DNA of 64,000 nt, from the NCBI GenBank assembly GCA_949372755.1, contig CASIBO010000010.1:1-64000 (forward strand), given 5' to 3'. Below, piece by piece: positions 26,592 to 35,712 of the stretch. Under the pieces are notes generated by a model, which saw nothing but the letters and a program-made list of their open reading frames with translations, was not told the origin of the DNA and ran no database searches. Numbering within the stretch: the stretch's first letter is position 1; every line of letters begins with the position of its first letter. The DNA is from UBA9926 sp018645765. Its GTDB lineage: Bacteria > Pseudomonadota > Gammaproteobacteria > Pseudomonadales > Azotimanducaceae. A program made the translations under genes and the position numbers.

Positions 26592-27800
26592 ATGTTCTAT
26601 GGATGGCGGCTGGTCGCGGGATTGTTTGTCATCCTAGCATTCAGTTCGGGGCTTGGCTTTTACAATCACGCGGTGTTTATTCAAGCGCTGGCTGACTCTG
26701 ATCGTTATTCGATTACCGCCGCATCCTCCGCAGTGTCAGTGTTCTTTTTAGTGAGCGGGGTCGCAGGCTTGGGTATCGCGCCGCTCTTAGATCGCTACGA
26801 CGTTCGCCTAATTGTTGTGAGTGGGGCGGTGCTGGCCGCCATCGGTTTGCACTGGATTGGTCAAATTACGGCGTTGTGGGAGTTGTATGCGGTCTACGCT
26901 CTGTTTGGTTTGGGTTTTAGTGCCTCGGGGTTGTTGCCGGCAACCACCCTGATCTCAAGATGGTTTGTCGTGCACCGCGCCCGAGCCCTGTCGATCGCAT
27001 CGACCGGGTTGTCAGTTGGGGGCATGCTCATCACGCCCTTTTCGGCGTACTGGGTCTCAACCTTTGGCCTGCCTCAAGCTGCAAGTTTTCAAGCCATCTT
27101 GTATTTGTTGGGGGTTGTCCCGGTCGCGCTGTGGCTACTCCGTTCCGCGCCAGCTGAATTAAAACTGATGCCCGATGGCGACGCCTGGCAAGCGCGCCCA
27201 AACGCGCCAGTTGGGGTGTCGTTCGACAAAGCGATTCGAGACCCTTTCTTTCTCTGGTTAAATCTAGCCTACAGCTTTGTAATGCTGTCTCAGGTGGGCG
27301 GGATCGCCCATCAATATGGCTTGATCACGGAGCGTGTGGACAGTGACTCGGTAAGTCTGATGATGATGATCTTGCCGCTCGCAAGCGTTATTGGCCGTTT
27401 AGCGGGTGGCTTTTTGTTAGAAAGGGTGCCGATGTTCGGCTTTACGGCCGTCATGATGTTTCTGCAGGCCGCGGCTTTAGGGCTTTTGGGGCTTGCGCAA
27501 TCAGCAGTCTTAATCTGTTTAGGCCTTGCGCTGCTGGGTATTACGGTCGGTAATTTGCTCATGTTGCAACCTTTGATCATTGCCGAACGATACGGCTTGC
27601 TCGATTATAGCCGGCTGTTCGCTTGGGCGAACTTGGCAAGCGTCGCCGGAGTTGCCGCAGGTCCAGGCGTGTTAGGCTGGTTGGTGGGCGTGCATCTCAG
27701 CTATCACATCCCGTTTTTGGTGGCCGGCGGATTTGGCGCGCTGGCGGGCAGTGTCTTTTTGTTATGCTTGCGGCAGGACGCCGGCAGCACACCTGGGTGA
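26592..27800 (+). CDS. MFS transporter (monocarboxylate/oxalate-formate type)
   Basis: A 402-residue inner-membrane carrier with 12 predicted helices. The N-terminus MFYGWRLVAGLFVILAFSSG and ARALSIASTGLSVGGML are typical of the oxalate/formate antiporter and monocarboxylate branch. Substrate unknown. ATG at 26592 with GAGGG upstream. It is divergent from the previous MFS gene with about 117 bp between starts and sits 46 bp before PurT. Confidence 0.85.
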   Translation: MFYGWRLVAGLFVILAFSSGLGFYNHAVFIQALADSDRYSITAASSAVSVFFLVSGVAGLGIAPLLDRYDVRLIVVSGAVLAAIGLHWIGQITALWELYAVYALFGLGFSASGLLPATTLISRWFVVHRARALSIASTGLSVGGMLITPFSAYWVSTFGLPQAASFQAILYLLGVVPVALWLLRSAPAELKLMPDGDAWQARPNAPVGVSFDKAIRDPFFLWLNLAYSFVMLSQVGGIAHQYGLITERVDSDSVSLMMMILPLASVIGRLAGGFLLERVPMFGFTAVMMFLQAAALGLLGLAQSAVLICLGLALLGITVGNLLMLQPLIIAERYGLLDYSRLFAWANLASVAGVAAGPGVLGWLVGVHLSYHIPFLVAGGFGALAGSVFLLCLRQDAGSTPG

Positions 27801-27846
27801 AGCCGCCTTAAAACGTCGGAACGAGACACGATAGGAGAAGAATCCA

Positions 27847-29046
27847 TTGGAAAAAATTGGCACAGCCACTACAAAAACAGCGACTAAAATACTGCTTTGT
27901 GGCGGCGGGGAGTTGGGGAAGGAAGTGGCGATTGAGTTTCAACGCTACGGTGTTGAGGTGATCGCGTTGGATCGCTATGACAATGCGCCGGCAATGCAGG
28001 TGGCGCATCGTGCTTACACGGTCAATATGCTTGATGGGAATGCATTACGCGCAATCATTGAGCAAGAACAACCGGATCTCATTATTCCGGAGATTGAGGC
28101 ACTCGACACCGCAACCCTTGCATCGTTGGAGCAAGCGGGTTTTCGAGTGATTCCAACGGCGAACGCAACGCAGTTGACCATGAATCGCGAAGGCATTAGA
28201 ACGCTGGCATCAAAAACCTTGGGCTTGCCAACTTCAAGTTACGCTTTTGCGGATGACCTAGTCGCCTGTCGAGAGGCAGTCCAAACCGTGGGGTTTCCTT
28301 GCTTTGTGAAGCCGGTGATGTCTTCATCGGGTAAGGGACAGTCTATTCTGCGATCCGAGTCTGATATTGATCCGGCCTGGGGGCACGCGCAGTCCGCGGG
28401 CAGGAGTGGTAAGGGCCGGGTCATTATTGAAGGCTTCGTCGATTTTGACTATGAAATAACCCTGCTGACGGTCCGGCATCGAGATGGCACGAGTTTTTGT
28501 GAGCCGATCGGTCATCGGCAGGAAGCCGGCGACTACCGAGAGTCCTGGCAACCGCAGGCAATGTCAGAGCGGGCAAGAGGCAAAGCGGAGGCCATTGCCC
28601 GTGTGATTACAGACCGACTTGGCGGCTTCGGTCTGTTTGGCGTTGAGTTGTTCGTAAAGGGCGATGAGGTGATATTTAGCGAAGTCTCACCAAGACCCCA
28701 CGATACCGGCCTCGTGACGCTGATTTCGCAAAATTTATCGGAATTTGCACTGCATGTCCGAGCGGTTCTAGGATTGCCCATTCCTATGATCGAGCAGTTG
28801 GGGCCCAGCGCTTCAGCCGTCATTCTGGCTGAGGGGCAGTCTTCTGCCATTTCGTTTTTTGGACTCGCAGAGGCCCTACAGACGCCGAATACGGAAGTGC
28901 GATTGTTCGGCAAACCATCCATTGATGGCCATCGGCGATTAGGCGTTGCGCTTGCGCAAGCGGACGATATAGCCGGTGCTCGGCTGCAGGCAAGTGCTGC
29001 TGCCGCGAGTGTGACGGTCGTCTTTGAAGACGAGACGAGTCCTTAA
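27847..29046 (+). CDS. purT: Formate-dependent phosphoribosylglycinamide formyltransferase
   Basis: A 399-residue ATP-grasp enzyme of purine synthesis, converting GAR to formyl-GAR using formate and ATP in place of formyl-tetrahydrofolate. Visible features: the N-terminal ILLCGGGELGKEVAIEFQR nucleotide fold, IIPEIEALDTATL, FVKPVMSSSGKGQSI in the ATP-grasp loop, and FSEVSPRPHDTGLVT near the active site. Length matches E. coli PurT (392). TTG start with AGGAG at 27832-27836. No purine gene adjoins it. Confidence 0.95.
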   Translation: MEKIGTATTKTATKILLCGGGELGKEVAIEFQRYGVEVIALDRYDNAPAMQVAHRAYTVNMLDGNALRAIIEQEQPDLIIPEIEALDTATLASLEQAGFRVIPTANATQLTMNREGIRTLASKTLGLPTSSYAFADDLVACREAVQTVGFPCFVKPVMSSSGKGQSILRSESDIDPAWGHAQSAGRSGKGRVIIEGFVDFDYEITLLTVRHRDGTSFCEPIGHRQEAGDYRESWQPQAMSERARGKAEAIARVITDRLGGFGLFGVELFVKGDEVIFSEVSPRPHDTGLVTLISQNLSEFALHVRAVLGLPIPMIEQLGPSASAVILAEGQSSAISFFGLAEALQTPNTEVRLFGKPSIDGHRRLGVALAQADDIAGARLQASAAAASVTVVFEDETSP

Positions 29047-29125
29047 CGCGTGGCAAGCAAGGGCATTGGGGTTGTAGGAATGTTAGACGAGAATGGTTTG
29101 ATCAGATGATGATAGGAGTCGCGTG

Positions 29126-29875
29126 ATGGGAGAGCAATTTAAAGACAAAGTAGTATTGATCACCGGTGGTAGTCGAGGCCTTGGCCGCGCTATGGCGGAA
29201 GGGTTTGCGGCAGAAGGCGCCAAATTGGCGATTGTCAGTCGAAAACTAGAGAGCTGTGAGCAAACCCGGGCCGCGCTGGTTGAAGCTTACGGCTCAGAGG
29301 TGTTTGTTCGGGCGACTCATGTTGGGGATTGGGACGACTTGGGCGTGATGGTTGATGAGGTGATTGCACACTTTGGCCGGATCGATGTCTTGATCAATAA
29401 CGCTGGTATGTCGCCCCTTTATCCTGCCTTATCAGAGATCTCTGAGGTCTTATTTGACAAAGTCGTTGGGGTTAATTTGAAAGGGCCTTTTCGGCTCATG
29501 GCGAGTGTTGGCGATAAAATGATGCAAGGCGAGGGTGGCAGTATTATCAATATCAGTAGTTCTGCATCCGTCACCAAAAGCCCGAATTCAGAGCCCTATG
29601 GCGCAGCAAAAGCAGGTTTAAATGCCTTAACCCGATCCTTTGCCGCAGCGTATGGGCCGAAAGTGCGGGTTAACTGCATCATGGCAGGCCCCTTCTTGAC
29701 CGATATTAGTGAGGCTTGGGACATGGCCGCGTTCAATGAGCGCGCAGAGTCCAGTATACCGCTACAGCGTGGCGGTGAAGCGGTTGAGATCGTCGCGGCG
29801 GCCTTGTATTTTGCTGGCCCGGGCGCCAGCTTTACAACGGGCGCGCTCTTGGCCGTCGACGGTGGCTCGCATTAA
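29126..29875 (+). CDS. Short-chain dehydrogenase/reductase (SDR)
   Basis: A 249-residue classical SDR with TGGSRGLG, NNAG, an active-site segment NISSSASVTKSPNSEPYGAA followed by K, and GPFLTDIS. NADP preference is suggested by the basic residues after the second strand (SRKLE). Substrate not recognisable. AGGAG at 29114-29118 favours the ATG at 29126 over the GTG at 29123. A 195-bp gap separates it from the alcohol dehydrogenase. Confidence 0.85.
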   Translation: MGEQFKDKVVLITGGSRGLGRAMAEGFAAEGAKLAIVSRKLESCEQTRAALVEAYGSEVFVRATHVGDWDDLGVMVDEVIAHFGRIDVLINNAGMSPLYPALSEISEVLFDKVVGVNLKGPFRLMASVGDKMMQGEGGSIINISSSASVTKSPNSEPYGAAKAGLNALTRSFAAAYGPKVRVNCIMAGPFLTDISEAWDMAAFNERAESSIPLQRGGEAVEIVAAALYFAGPGASFTTGALLAVDGGSH

Positions 29876-30069
29876 GCGAGCCTGATGGCGCACTATGGCC
29901 GCGCCGCGACTGCGCCGTTTGGGTTCTAGGCCAAGGATCGGTTGCCGGTCAAAGGCTGTCCTCCGACAACATAAGATGAATCAGCCTTTTCCTCGTCAGA
30001 TTAAACAGGCATAGTTGCTTGGATTTAAAGGTAGTTCAGCAGCAAATCGAAAACGCGTAAGGAGAGGGT

Positions 30070-31161
30070 ATGAAAGCGGCGATATTTAGAGAAATTGGGG
30101 CACCCCTGACGATCGAGAACATCTCGATTTCAAAACCTGGGCCACGGGAGGTCTTGATCCGAACGGCTGCTGCTGGCGTCTGTCATAGCGATCTGCACTT
30201 TATTGACGGCCTGTATCCCGCCGTGACCCCCATGGTGTTAGGGCATGAATCAAGTGGTATTGTTGAGCAAGTCGGCAGTGATGTGACCTATGTTAAGCCC
30301 GGGGATCATGTTATTACCTGTCTCTCCGTGTTTTGCGGTCATTGCGAAGATTGTCTGACAGGGCATATGTCGCTTTGCCAGAGTCCCGAAACCAAACGCG
30401 GGCCAGATGATGAACCGAGGCTCGCTCACAATGCGCAACCGGTGCAGCAGTTTGCCAATCTATCCTCGTTTGCCGAGCAAATGTTGGTGCATGAACATGC
30501 CATCGTCAAAATCCGTGAGGACATGCCGATGGATCGCGCGGCGCTCATAGGTTGTGCCGTAACGACCGGCGTTGGCAGTGTGTTTCACACGGCCGCAGTT
30601 GAACCGGGCACAACCGTTGCGGTGATTGGTTGTGGCGGGGTTGGGTTGTCTTGTATTAACGGTGCGGCACTGGCCGGTGCGGGCCGGATTATTGCGGTTG
30701 ATACGATGGCCAGCAAGCTTGAGATGGCCAAAACCTTCGGTGCCACCGATGTGGTGAATGCAGCGGACGGCGACCCGGTTGCGCAGATCATGGAAATGAC
30801 CGGCGGCGGCGTGCACTACTCATTTGAAGCCATTGGACTCAAAGCAACCGCAGAGCAGGCCTTTGCCATGCTCCGTCGGGGCGGCACTGCAACGGTGATT
30901 GGGATGATCCCGGTGGGCGTCAAGATTGAATTAATGGGCGCGGCTTTTTTACAGGAGAAACGGATTCAAGGCTCGTTTATGGGATCCAATCGGTTTCGGA
31001 TTGACATGCCCCGGTTTGTTGATTTTTATCTCGCTGGCAAGCTGCACCTGGATGAGATGGTGTCGAAGCGCGTTGGTTTGGAGGACATTAATCAAGCTTT
31101 TACCGACATGAAGGCAGGCGCTGTTGCGCGCAGCGTGATTGTGTTTGATGGCGTGGCGTAA
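30070..31161 (+). CDS. Zinc-dependent alcohol dehydrogenase (MDR family)
   Basis: A 363-residue medium-chain dehydrogenase. Catalytic zinc ligands are C38 in AGVCHSD and the GHE motif; the structural zinc cysteines read CGHCEDCLTGHMSLC. NAD binding uses VIGCGGVGLS, and the Asp in IIAVDTMA after the second strand favours NAD. It resembles the NDMA-dependent/class III-like group acting on primary alcohols. A natural partner would be an alcohol freed by a sulfatase or made in acyl chain turnover, but nothing ties it directly. Confidence 0.9.
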   Translation: MKAAIFREIGAPLTIENISISKPGPREVLIRTAAAGVCHSDLHFIDGLYPAVTPMVLGHESSGIVEQVGSDVTYVKPGDHVITCLSVFCGHCEDCLTGHMSLCQSPETKRGPDDEPRLAHNAQPVQQFANLSSFAEQMLVHEHAIVKIREDMPMDRAALIGCAVTTGVGSVFHTAAVEPGTTVAVIGCGGVGLSCINGAALAGAGRIIAVDTMASKLEMAKTFGATDVVNAADGDPVAQIMEMTGGGVHYSFEAIGLKATAEQAFAMLRRGGTATVIGMIPVGVKIELMGAAFLQEKRIQGSFMGSNRFRIDMPRFVDFYLAGKLHLDEMVSKRVGLEDINQAFTDMKAGAVARSVIVFDGVA

Positions 31162-31184
31162 GCCCGCGAGTCGCAACCATTCGC

Positions 31185-31214
31185 CCGTAAAGCAGAGCGG
31201 GCTCTGTTTTACGG
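31185..31214. terminator. Bidirectional terminator hairpin
   Basis: A 13-bp inverted repeat (31185-31197 with 31202-31214) around a CGGG loop, with one G-U pair, lies between the convergent alcohol dehydrogenase and acyltransferase genes. The A/T-rich base of the stem gives a short T run on either strand. Confidence 0.75.
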
Positions 31215-31217
31215 TTG

Positions 31218-31847
31218 TCAGCTTGGATCTTTCGGCTGGGCTGGCTGCGCCGTCACGTCAGATTCTTCTTCCAAGCGTATCGTGCTAGACATGGCGGGAA
31301 ACTTACCCACTTTGTCCGCATAAAAGACTCGGATTCGATCCATATCTTCCTGTAACCGGCCGCTCAGCGGCATTGCCTTGCTTATGCCCGCAAGTTTTTT
31401 AGGGTAATCCAAGAAACCAAAGATCACAGGGACTTTTGCGCTCTGTGCAATATGATAAAAACCAGAGCGCCATCGATCCGTACGGGCCCGAGTGCCTGCC
31501 GGTGGTATGACTAAATGCAGACTCGCCTGGGTTTGAAAGCGCGCCGCGATTTGGCTCACGAGGCGGGTTCGCTTTGAGCGGTTCACAGGAATACCGCCAA
31601 GCCAATGCATGATAAAACCCAAGGGATGATTGAATAAACTGTCCTTGCCCAACCAATGAATGCGCACCCCCAATGCAGAGGTGGCGGCGATGAGAAACAC
31701 AAAGTCCCAATTGCTGGTGTGTGGTGCGGCTATGATCACGCTGCGCGGCTCGATCGGCAGCTCGCCAGAGACCTTCCAACCGGTGATTTTGAGAACCAGA
31801 CGACCCAGCGTCTGCGCGAGCCAGGAGTTACGGTGATACTGGTGCAT
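31218..31847 (-). CDS. PlsC-like acyltransferase
   Basis: A 209-residue acyltransferase of the 1-acyl-sn-glycerol-3-phosphate family. It has the HX4D catalytic motif (HTSNWD), GGIPVNRSKR, and PPAGTRAR in place of the usual PEGTR. It transfers acyl chains to lyso-lipids at the inner membrane face. The short length and the PAGTR variant are typical of a widely spread minor subgroup rather than of the housekeeping PlsC. Its start lies opposite the upstream end of the large CHAT gene's open frame. Confidence 0.85.
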   Translation of the reverse strand: MHQYHRNSWLAQTLGRLVLKITGWKVSGELPIEPRSVIIAAPHTSNWDFVFLIAATSALGVRIHWLGKDSLFNHPLGFIMHWLGGIPVNRSKRTRLVSQIAARFQTQASLHLVIPPAGTRARTDRWRSGFYHIAQSAKVPVIFGFLDYPKKLAGISKAMPLSGRLQEDMDRIRVFYADKVGKFPAMSSTIRLEEESDVTAQPAQPKDPS

Positions 31848-31982
31848 AATTTTTTGTCTCTAGTTGCAAAGGATCGGTGCATAATGCCTTTTTGGGGCGT
31901 TTTTATAGCACGGATAAGCGACAAAAGAGCATTAATGATGCAGATTAGATGGATTAAACCTCATAAAAAAAGAGTCAAGCCG

Positions 31983-34900
31983 ATGCTTCGAAATCATCAT
32001 CATAGAATAAACGCTGTCGGCGTTCGGTGGCTGTTGAGAGGCCTTGTCGGAGCGCTGCTTCTCGGCCTCAGTTCAGTGCAGGCTGATGATTTCTCTGAGC
32101 TGGAATACGCGGTCAACGCGGGTCGACTCGCTCAGGTGGCTGAGTTGCTGGGACGCATCGGACAATCCCAAAGCGCGTTACCGCCTCAGTTTTCGGAAGC
32201 CTTAACGGCCGCTCGGGCCGCTCCTGCCGGAATGGAAGATATGATCGGCGCGCTCGATGCGCTGACCTTAGAGGCGGAAGCCAGTTTTGAGTCGGGGAAT
32301 CTGCAGCAAGGGTTGGTCGACCAAGAAGGCGTTGTGATGTTCGCTTCAGATGTGATTGGGCCGACGCATCTCCTCACCGCAGATGCACAGTTTCGTCTGT
32401 ATCAGAAACTGCTCGATGCGAGTATCCAGCCCTACGCCGAAGCCATGATTGATGCAGCTTACGGCATCTATGCAGAACAGTTAGGACCAGCGCATCCCAG
32501 CACCGTACAACTGTTAGCGCAGTCACACTGGGTTTATCTTATGAAAGGTGATGTTGAAACGGCCTCCGATATTCTGGACATTGCGCAATCTCAGATGTTG
32601 GCCGCGCTACCAGCAGGACATGCTCTCAATCAATTGATCGCGGAAGATCAAGTCAGAATCCTCAATCAGACGGGACGTTCCGAAGCCGCCGCCGAGGCGC
32701 AGCAAGCCCTTTGCGCAACCTTGGCGAAAGCTGTCTCTGTCTGGCACTCGCGGCATCTGGCGTGCTTGGACTATCTTGCGATGATCGAAATCGATCGAGG
32801 CGCGCTTTCCAATGCTCAGGTGTGGCTTCGACAGGGCATTGAACTGGCGACTGCGGCCGGCGGCGCGGCATCGGGTCGCGCGCTGGGGATGACCTTGCGC
32901 CAGGCCGATGTGCTTCGAAAACTTGGTGATGCTGATGCAGCGAAAGCCACGCTGCGCGAGGTGTTGCCGTTGATTCCTGCGGAGTCAGAAACTTGGCTGC
33001 TCGCACAGACTTATCTAATTGACACCTTGATTGATCTTGCAGCCTTTGATGAGGCCCTAGTGGTTATCGGGAGCGTCGAACCCAAAGCCCGGCAACTTTG
33101 GGCTGATAACCCAAAAAATCTGTTCACTTTGATCGGTAAACGGGGTGATTTACTGCAGCGTCTGGGTCAATACAATGCCGCGGAAGTGGCTTTTCTGGAA
33201 GTGCTCGCGGGGATGCAGGCGGTGGTTGGCGAGTCGGACCCGATGGTGATCGCGTTCATGAACAACCTCGGCTACCTCTATGAAACTATGGGCTTGTATG
33301 ACCAGGCAGAGCCACTGATGAAGCGCGCTTTGGCGCTGGCCGAGGGGGTGCGAGGTGCTGATGGCCCAGAGGCTGCGCGCCAAAGCAACAATTTAGCGTT
33401 GCTTTATGAAAGCCAGGGGAGCTTCAGGGAAGCCGAGCCTTTGTATAAGAAAAGCATTTTGGTTCTACAGGACTTGTTCGGAGAGGATCATCTTGAAACC
33501 ATCGCGATGAAGAATAATCTTGCGTTTCTGTACTTTATGATGAACCAGTACGATCAGGCAGCGCCTGTGTTTGAGGATGTTTTAAGGCGATGGACTCGGA
33601 CCTTGGGTGAGGATCATCCTTTTCGATTAAAAGCGTTAAACAATCTAGGGCGGGTGCAGCTCAAGAGCGGTGCCTTGGTTGAAGCCGAACAAACGCTGTT
33701 GCTCGCGCTAACCCTGCGACAATCGAAATTAGGGGCGGATCATCCGGATGTCATTCGGTCGCTGATTGATTTGGGTGGGGCTTACCTTAAACAGGACCGC
33801 CTTGATGAAGCGATGGCGATGCTGAAGGATGCGTTGGCCAAAGCCGAAACGGTGCTTGGAGAGCAACATCCCTATACCTTTGAAGCGCTGAACGGGTTGT
33901 CTGATGTCTATGTTGCTCAAAATCGTTTATCAACAGGCGTTGAACTCAAGCGCCGAGGCTTTCTGCGTCGCAGTGCGTTTCTGGACAGAATGCTCTGGGT
34001 CACGGGTGAGAATGCTCGAGAAGGCTACATGCGATTGCATCGGCCAGAGTTTATGTCCTACCTGCAGTTGCTTGCCCTGGTAGGGGGGCCAGGCAGTGCT
34101 CGCTTGGGGTTAGAGGCCAGCATGCATCGCAAGGGCTTGCTGCTCAAAATTACCTCGGAGATTCAGCAGATTGGCCGGATGACGCAGAACCCAGCGCTCG
34201 CCGATCTTGCGAACGAGTTGCGCGTTGCGCGTGAGTCTTTGGCGAGGTTGACGTTAAGTGGACCGACTGAGGAGACTGCGGGGCGACATCCGGAGGTGCT
34301 CTATGCGCTAGAGCAGGCGGTTAATGAATTGCAGGGCGAATTGGGTCGTGCGAGCGCGCAGTATCGGACCTCGATTGCGCAAATCAGCGTTGAGGCCTTG
34401 GAAGCAGAAATCGATGAGGGCAAGGCTTTGGTCGATTTTCAGTCCTATAGCACTGAAGACGGTCCACACTACGTGGCCTCGGTGGTTGCTCGAATCGATG
34501 GCGAGCTGGAATATTCCCTTGTGAACTATGAGGATGCGGCGGAAGTTGATGCGCTCATTGGCGAATATCGGGAGACCATCCAAGATCCTGCCGCCGATGA
34601 GATCGATTTTCTTGAGGTGGGTCAAATCGCCTATGAGGCGATTTGGGAGCCGATTGCAAACGTGACAGAGGGGATTGAGTATGTCTATCTGATTCCCGAT
34701 GGCTTGTTGAATATTTTGCCGTTTGCGGCGCTGGTTGATTTTGATGATGCGTATCTGGTTGAAACGCTTGATTTTCACTTCCTGACCTCTGGGCGTGACT
34801 TGCTGCCGAGTTTCTTAAGTTTGTCGGAAGGGCCCTACATGATTGTCGCGGGTCCCGATTATGATGCGGCGGAGGTTGCGGATCCGGAGGAGTTTAAACA

Positions 34901-35669
34901 AGCCGCAGCGTCTCGAGCCGCGCAAAGTGATACGTTGCGCGGTGCGGGCAGTGGCCTGCGCGGGCTGAACTTTTTACCGTTGCCTGGCGCGCAAAAAGAA
35001 GGCGAAATCATCCTAGAGCAGGTTGATGCGCAAAACGAGGCGCGGACCGTCTTCAGTCAAGGTGCGGCGGAAGAACAAGTCATTAGTGAACTCACCGAGA
35101 TTCCAGAGATTTTGCATATCGCGACCCATGGCTTCTTCCTCAAAGCGGATGAAAATCTAAAGAAACGATTGTTAAAGCTGCAGCGGGGTGCCGATTTACA
35201 AGTGCCGCCGCCCGGGGATAATCCGCTCCTGCGAGCCGGACTGGCCTTCGCTGGGATCAATAAAAATGCGCCGTTCCTGGGTGATATCGACACCCGAAAT
35301 GATGGGGTGTTAACAGCGCTTGAAGTGCTCGATCTCAAACTGTCAGGGACTAAGTTGGTTGTGCTATCCGCGTGCGAGACGGGGCTGGGGGAAATTCATG
35401 AAGGGGAAGGCGTTTACGGCCTGCGGCGGGCTTTTCAGGAGGCTGGGGTCTCTGAAGTTGTTAATTCGTTATGGGAAGTCAGTGATGCTGGAACCCAAGC
35501 CCTCATGATCGAGTTTTACCAGCGGATCCTGACCGGTATGCCAGCACGTCGAGCCTTGCGTGAATCGCAATTAGCCCTCAAAGCATCTCCTTTGTGGGGG
35601 CAACCCTATATTTGGTCTGCTTTTATGATGGTGGGCAGTTATGAATCCGCTGGTATCGCTGAAACATGA
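31983..35669 (+). CDS. Large TPR-CHAT (caspase-like) exported protein
   Basis: About 1228 residues. An N-terminal signal peptide (VRWLLRGLVGALLLGLSSVQA) suggests export. Many TPR/Kinesin-light-chain-type repeats follow up to about 620 (for example MNNLGYLYETMGLYDQAEPL), then a helical linker and a C-terminal CHAT domain with the predicted caspase-like dyad H1049 (HIATHGFF) and C1131 (VLSACETGLGE). CHAT proteins are clan CD cysteine proteases or inactive relatives. The start is uncertain: ATG 31983, or 31935/31938 with AAAGAG upstream; the open frame begins at 31656 opposite the acyltransferase. The tolC-like gene follows after 43 bp, so a shared envelope or secretion role is likely. Confidence 0.85.
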   Translation: MLRNHHHRINAVGVRWLLRGLVGALLLGLSSVQADDFSELEYAVNAGRLAQVAELLGRIGQSQSALPPQFSEALTAARAAPAGMEDMIGALDALTLEAEASFESGNLQQGLVDQEGVVMFASDVIGPTHLLTADAQFRLYQKLLDASIQPYAEAMIDAAYGIYAEQLGPAHPSTVQLLAQSHWVYLMKGDVETASDILDIAQSQMLAALPAGHALNQLIAEDQVRILNQTGRSEAAAEAQQALCATLAKAVSVWHSRHLACLDYLAMIEIDRGALSNAQVWLRQGIELATAAGGAASGRALGMTLRQADVLRKLGDADAAKATLREVLPLIPAESETWLLAQTYLIDTLIDLAAFDEALVVIGSVEPKARQLWADNPKNLFTLIGKRGDLLQRLGQYNAAEVAFLEVLAGMQAVVGESDPMVIAFMNNLGYLYETMGLYDQAEPLMKRALALAEGVRGADGPEAARQSNNLALLYESQGSFREAEPLYKKSILVLQDLFGEDHLETIAMKNNLAFLYFMMNQYDQAAPVFEDVLRRWTRTLGEDHPFRLKALNNLGRVQLKSGALVEAEQTLLLALTLRQSKLGADHPDVIRSLIDLGGAYLKQDRLDEAMAMLKDALAKAETVLGEQHPYTFEALNGLSDVYVAQNRLSTGVELKRRGFLRRSAFLDRMLWVTGENAREGYMRLHRPEFMSYLQLLALVGGPGSARLGLEASMHRKGLLLKITSEIQQIGRMTQNPALADLANELRVARESLARLTLSGPTEETAGRHPEVLYALEQAVNELQGELGRASAQYRTSIAQISVEALEAEIDEGKALVDFQSYSTEDGPHYVASVVARIDGELEYSLVNYEDAAEVDALIGEYRETIQDPAADEIDFLEVGQIAYEAIWEPIANVTEGIEYVYLIPDGLLNILPFAALVDFDDAYLVETLDFHFLTSGRDLLPSFLSLSEGPYMIVAGPDYDAAEVADPEEFKQAAASRAAQSDTLRGAGSGLRGLNFLPLPGAQKEGEIILEQVDAQNEARTVFSQGAAEEQVISELTEIPEILHIATHGFFLKADENLKKRLLKLQRGADLQVPPPGDNPLLRAGLAFAGINKNAPFLGDIDTRNDGVLTALEVLDLKLSGTKLVVLSACETGLGEIHEGEGVYGLRRAFQEAGVSEVVNSLWEVSDAGTQALMIEFYQRILTGMPARRALRESQLALKASPLWGQPYIWSAFMMVGSYESAGIAET

Positions 35670-35712
35670 TCTTCGGTAAACTGTACCCGTCTGGTTTTGA
35701 AGAGTTTCACAT

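Noticed and set aside
31656..31982. The upstream part of the long CHAT open frame as coding
   Set aside because: It runs antisense through the acyltransferase gene and does not resemble a signal peptide or domain; the signal peptide starts after 31983.
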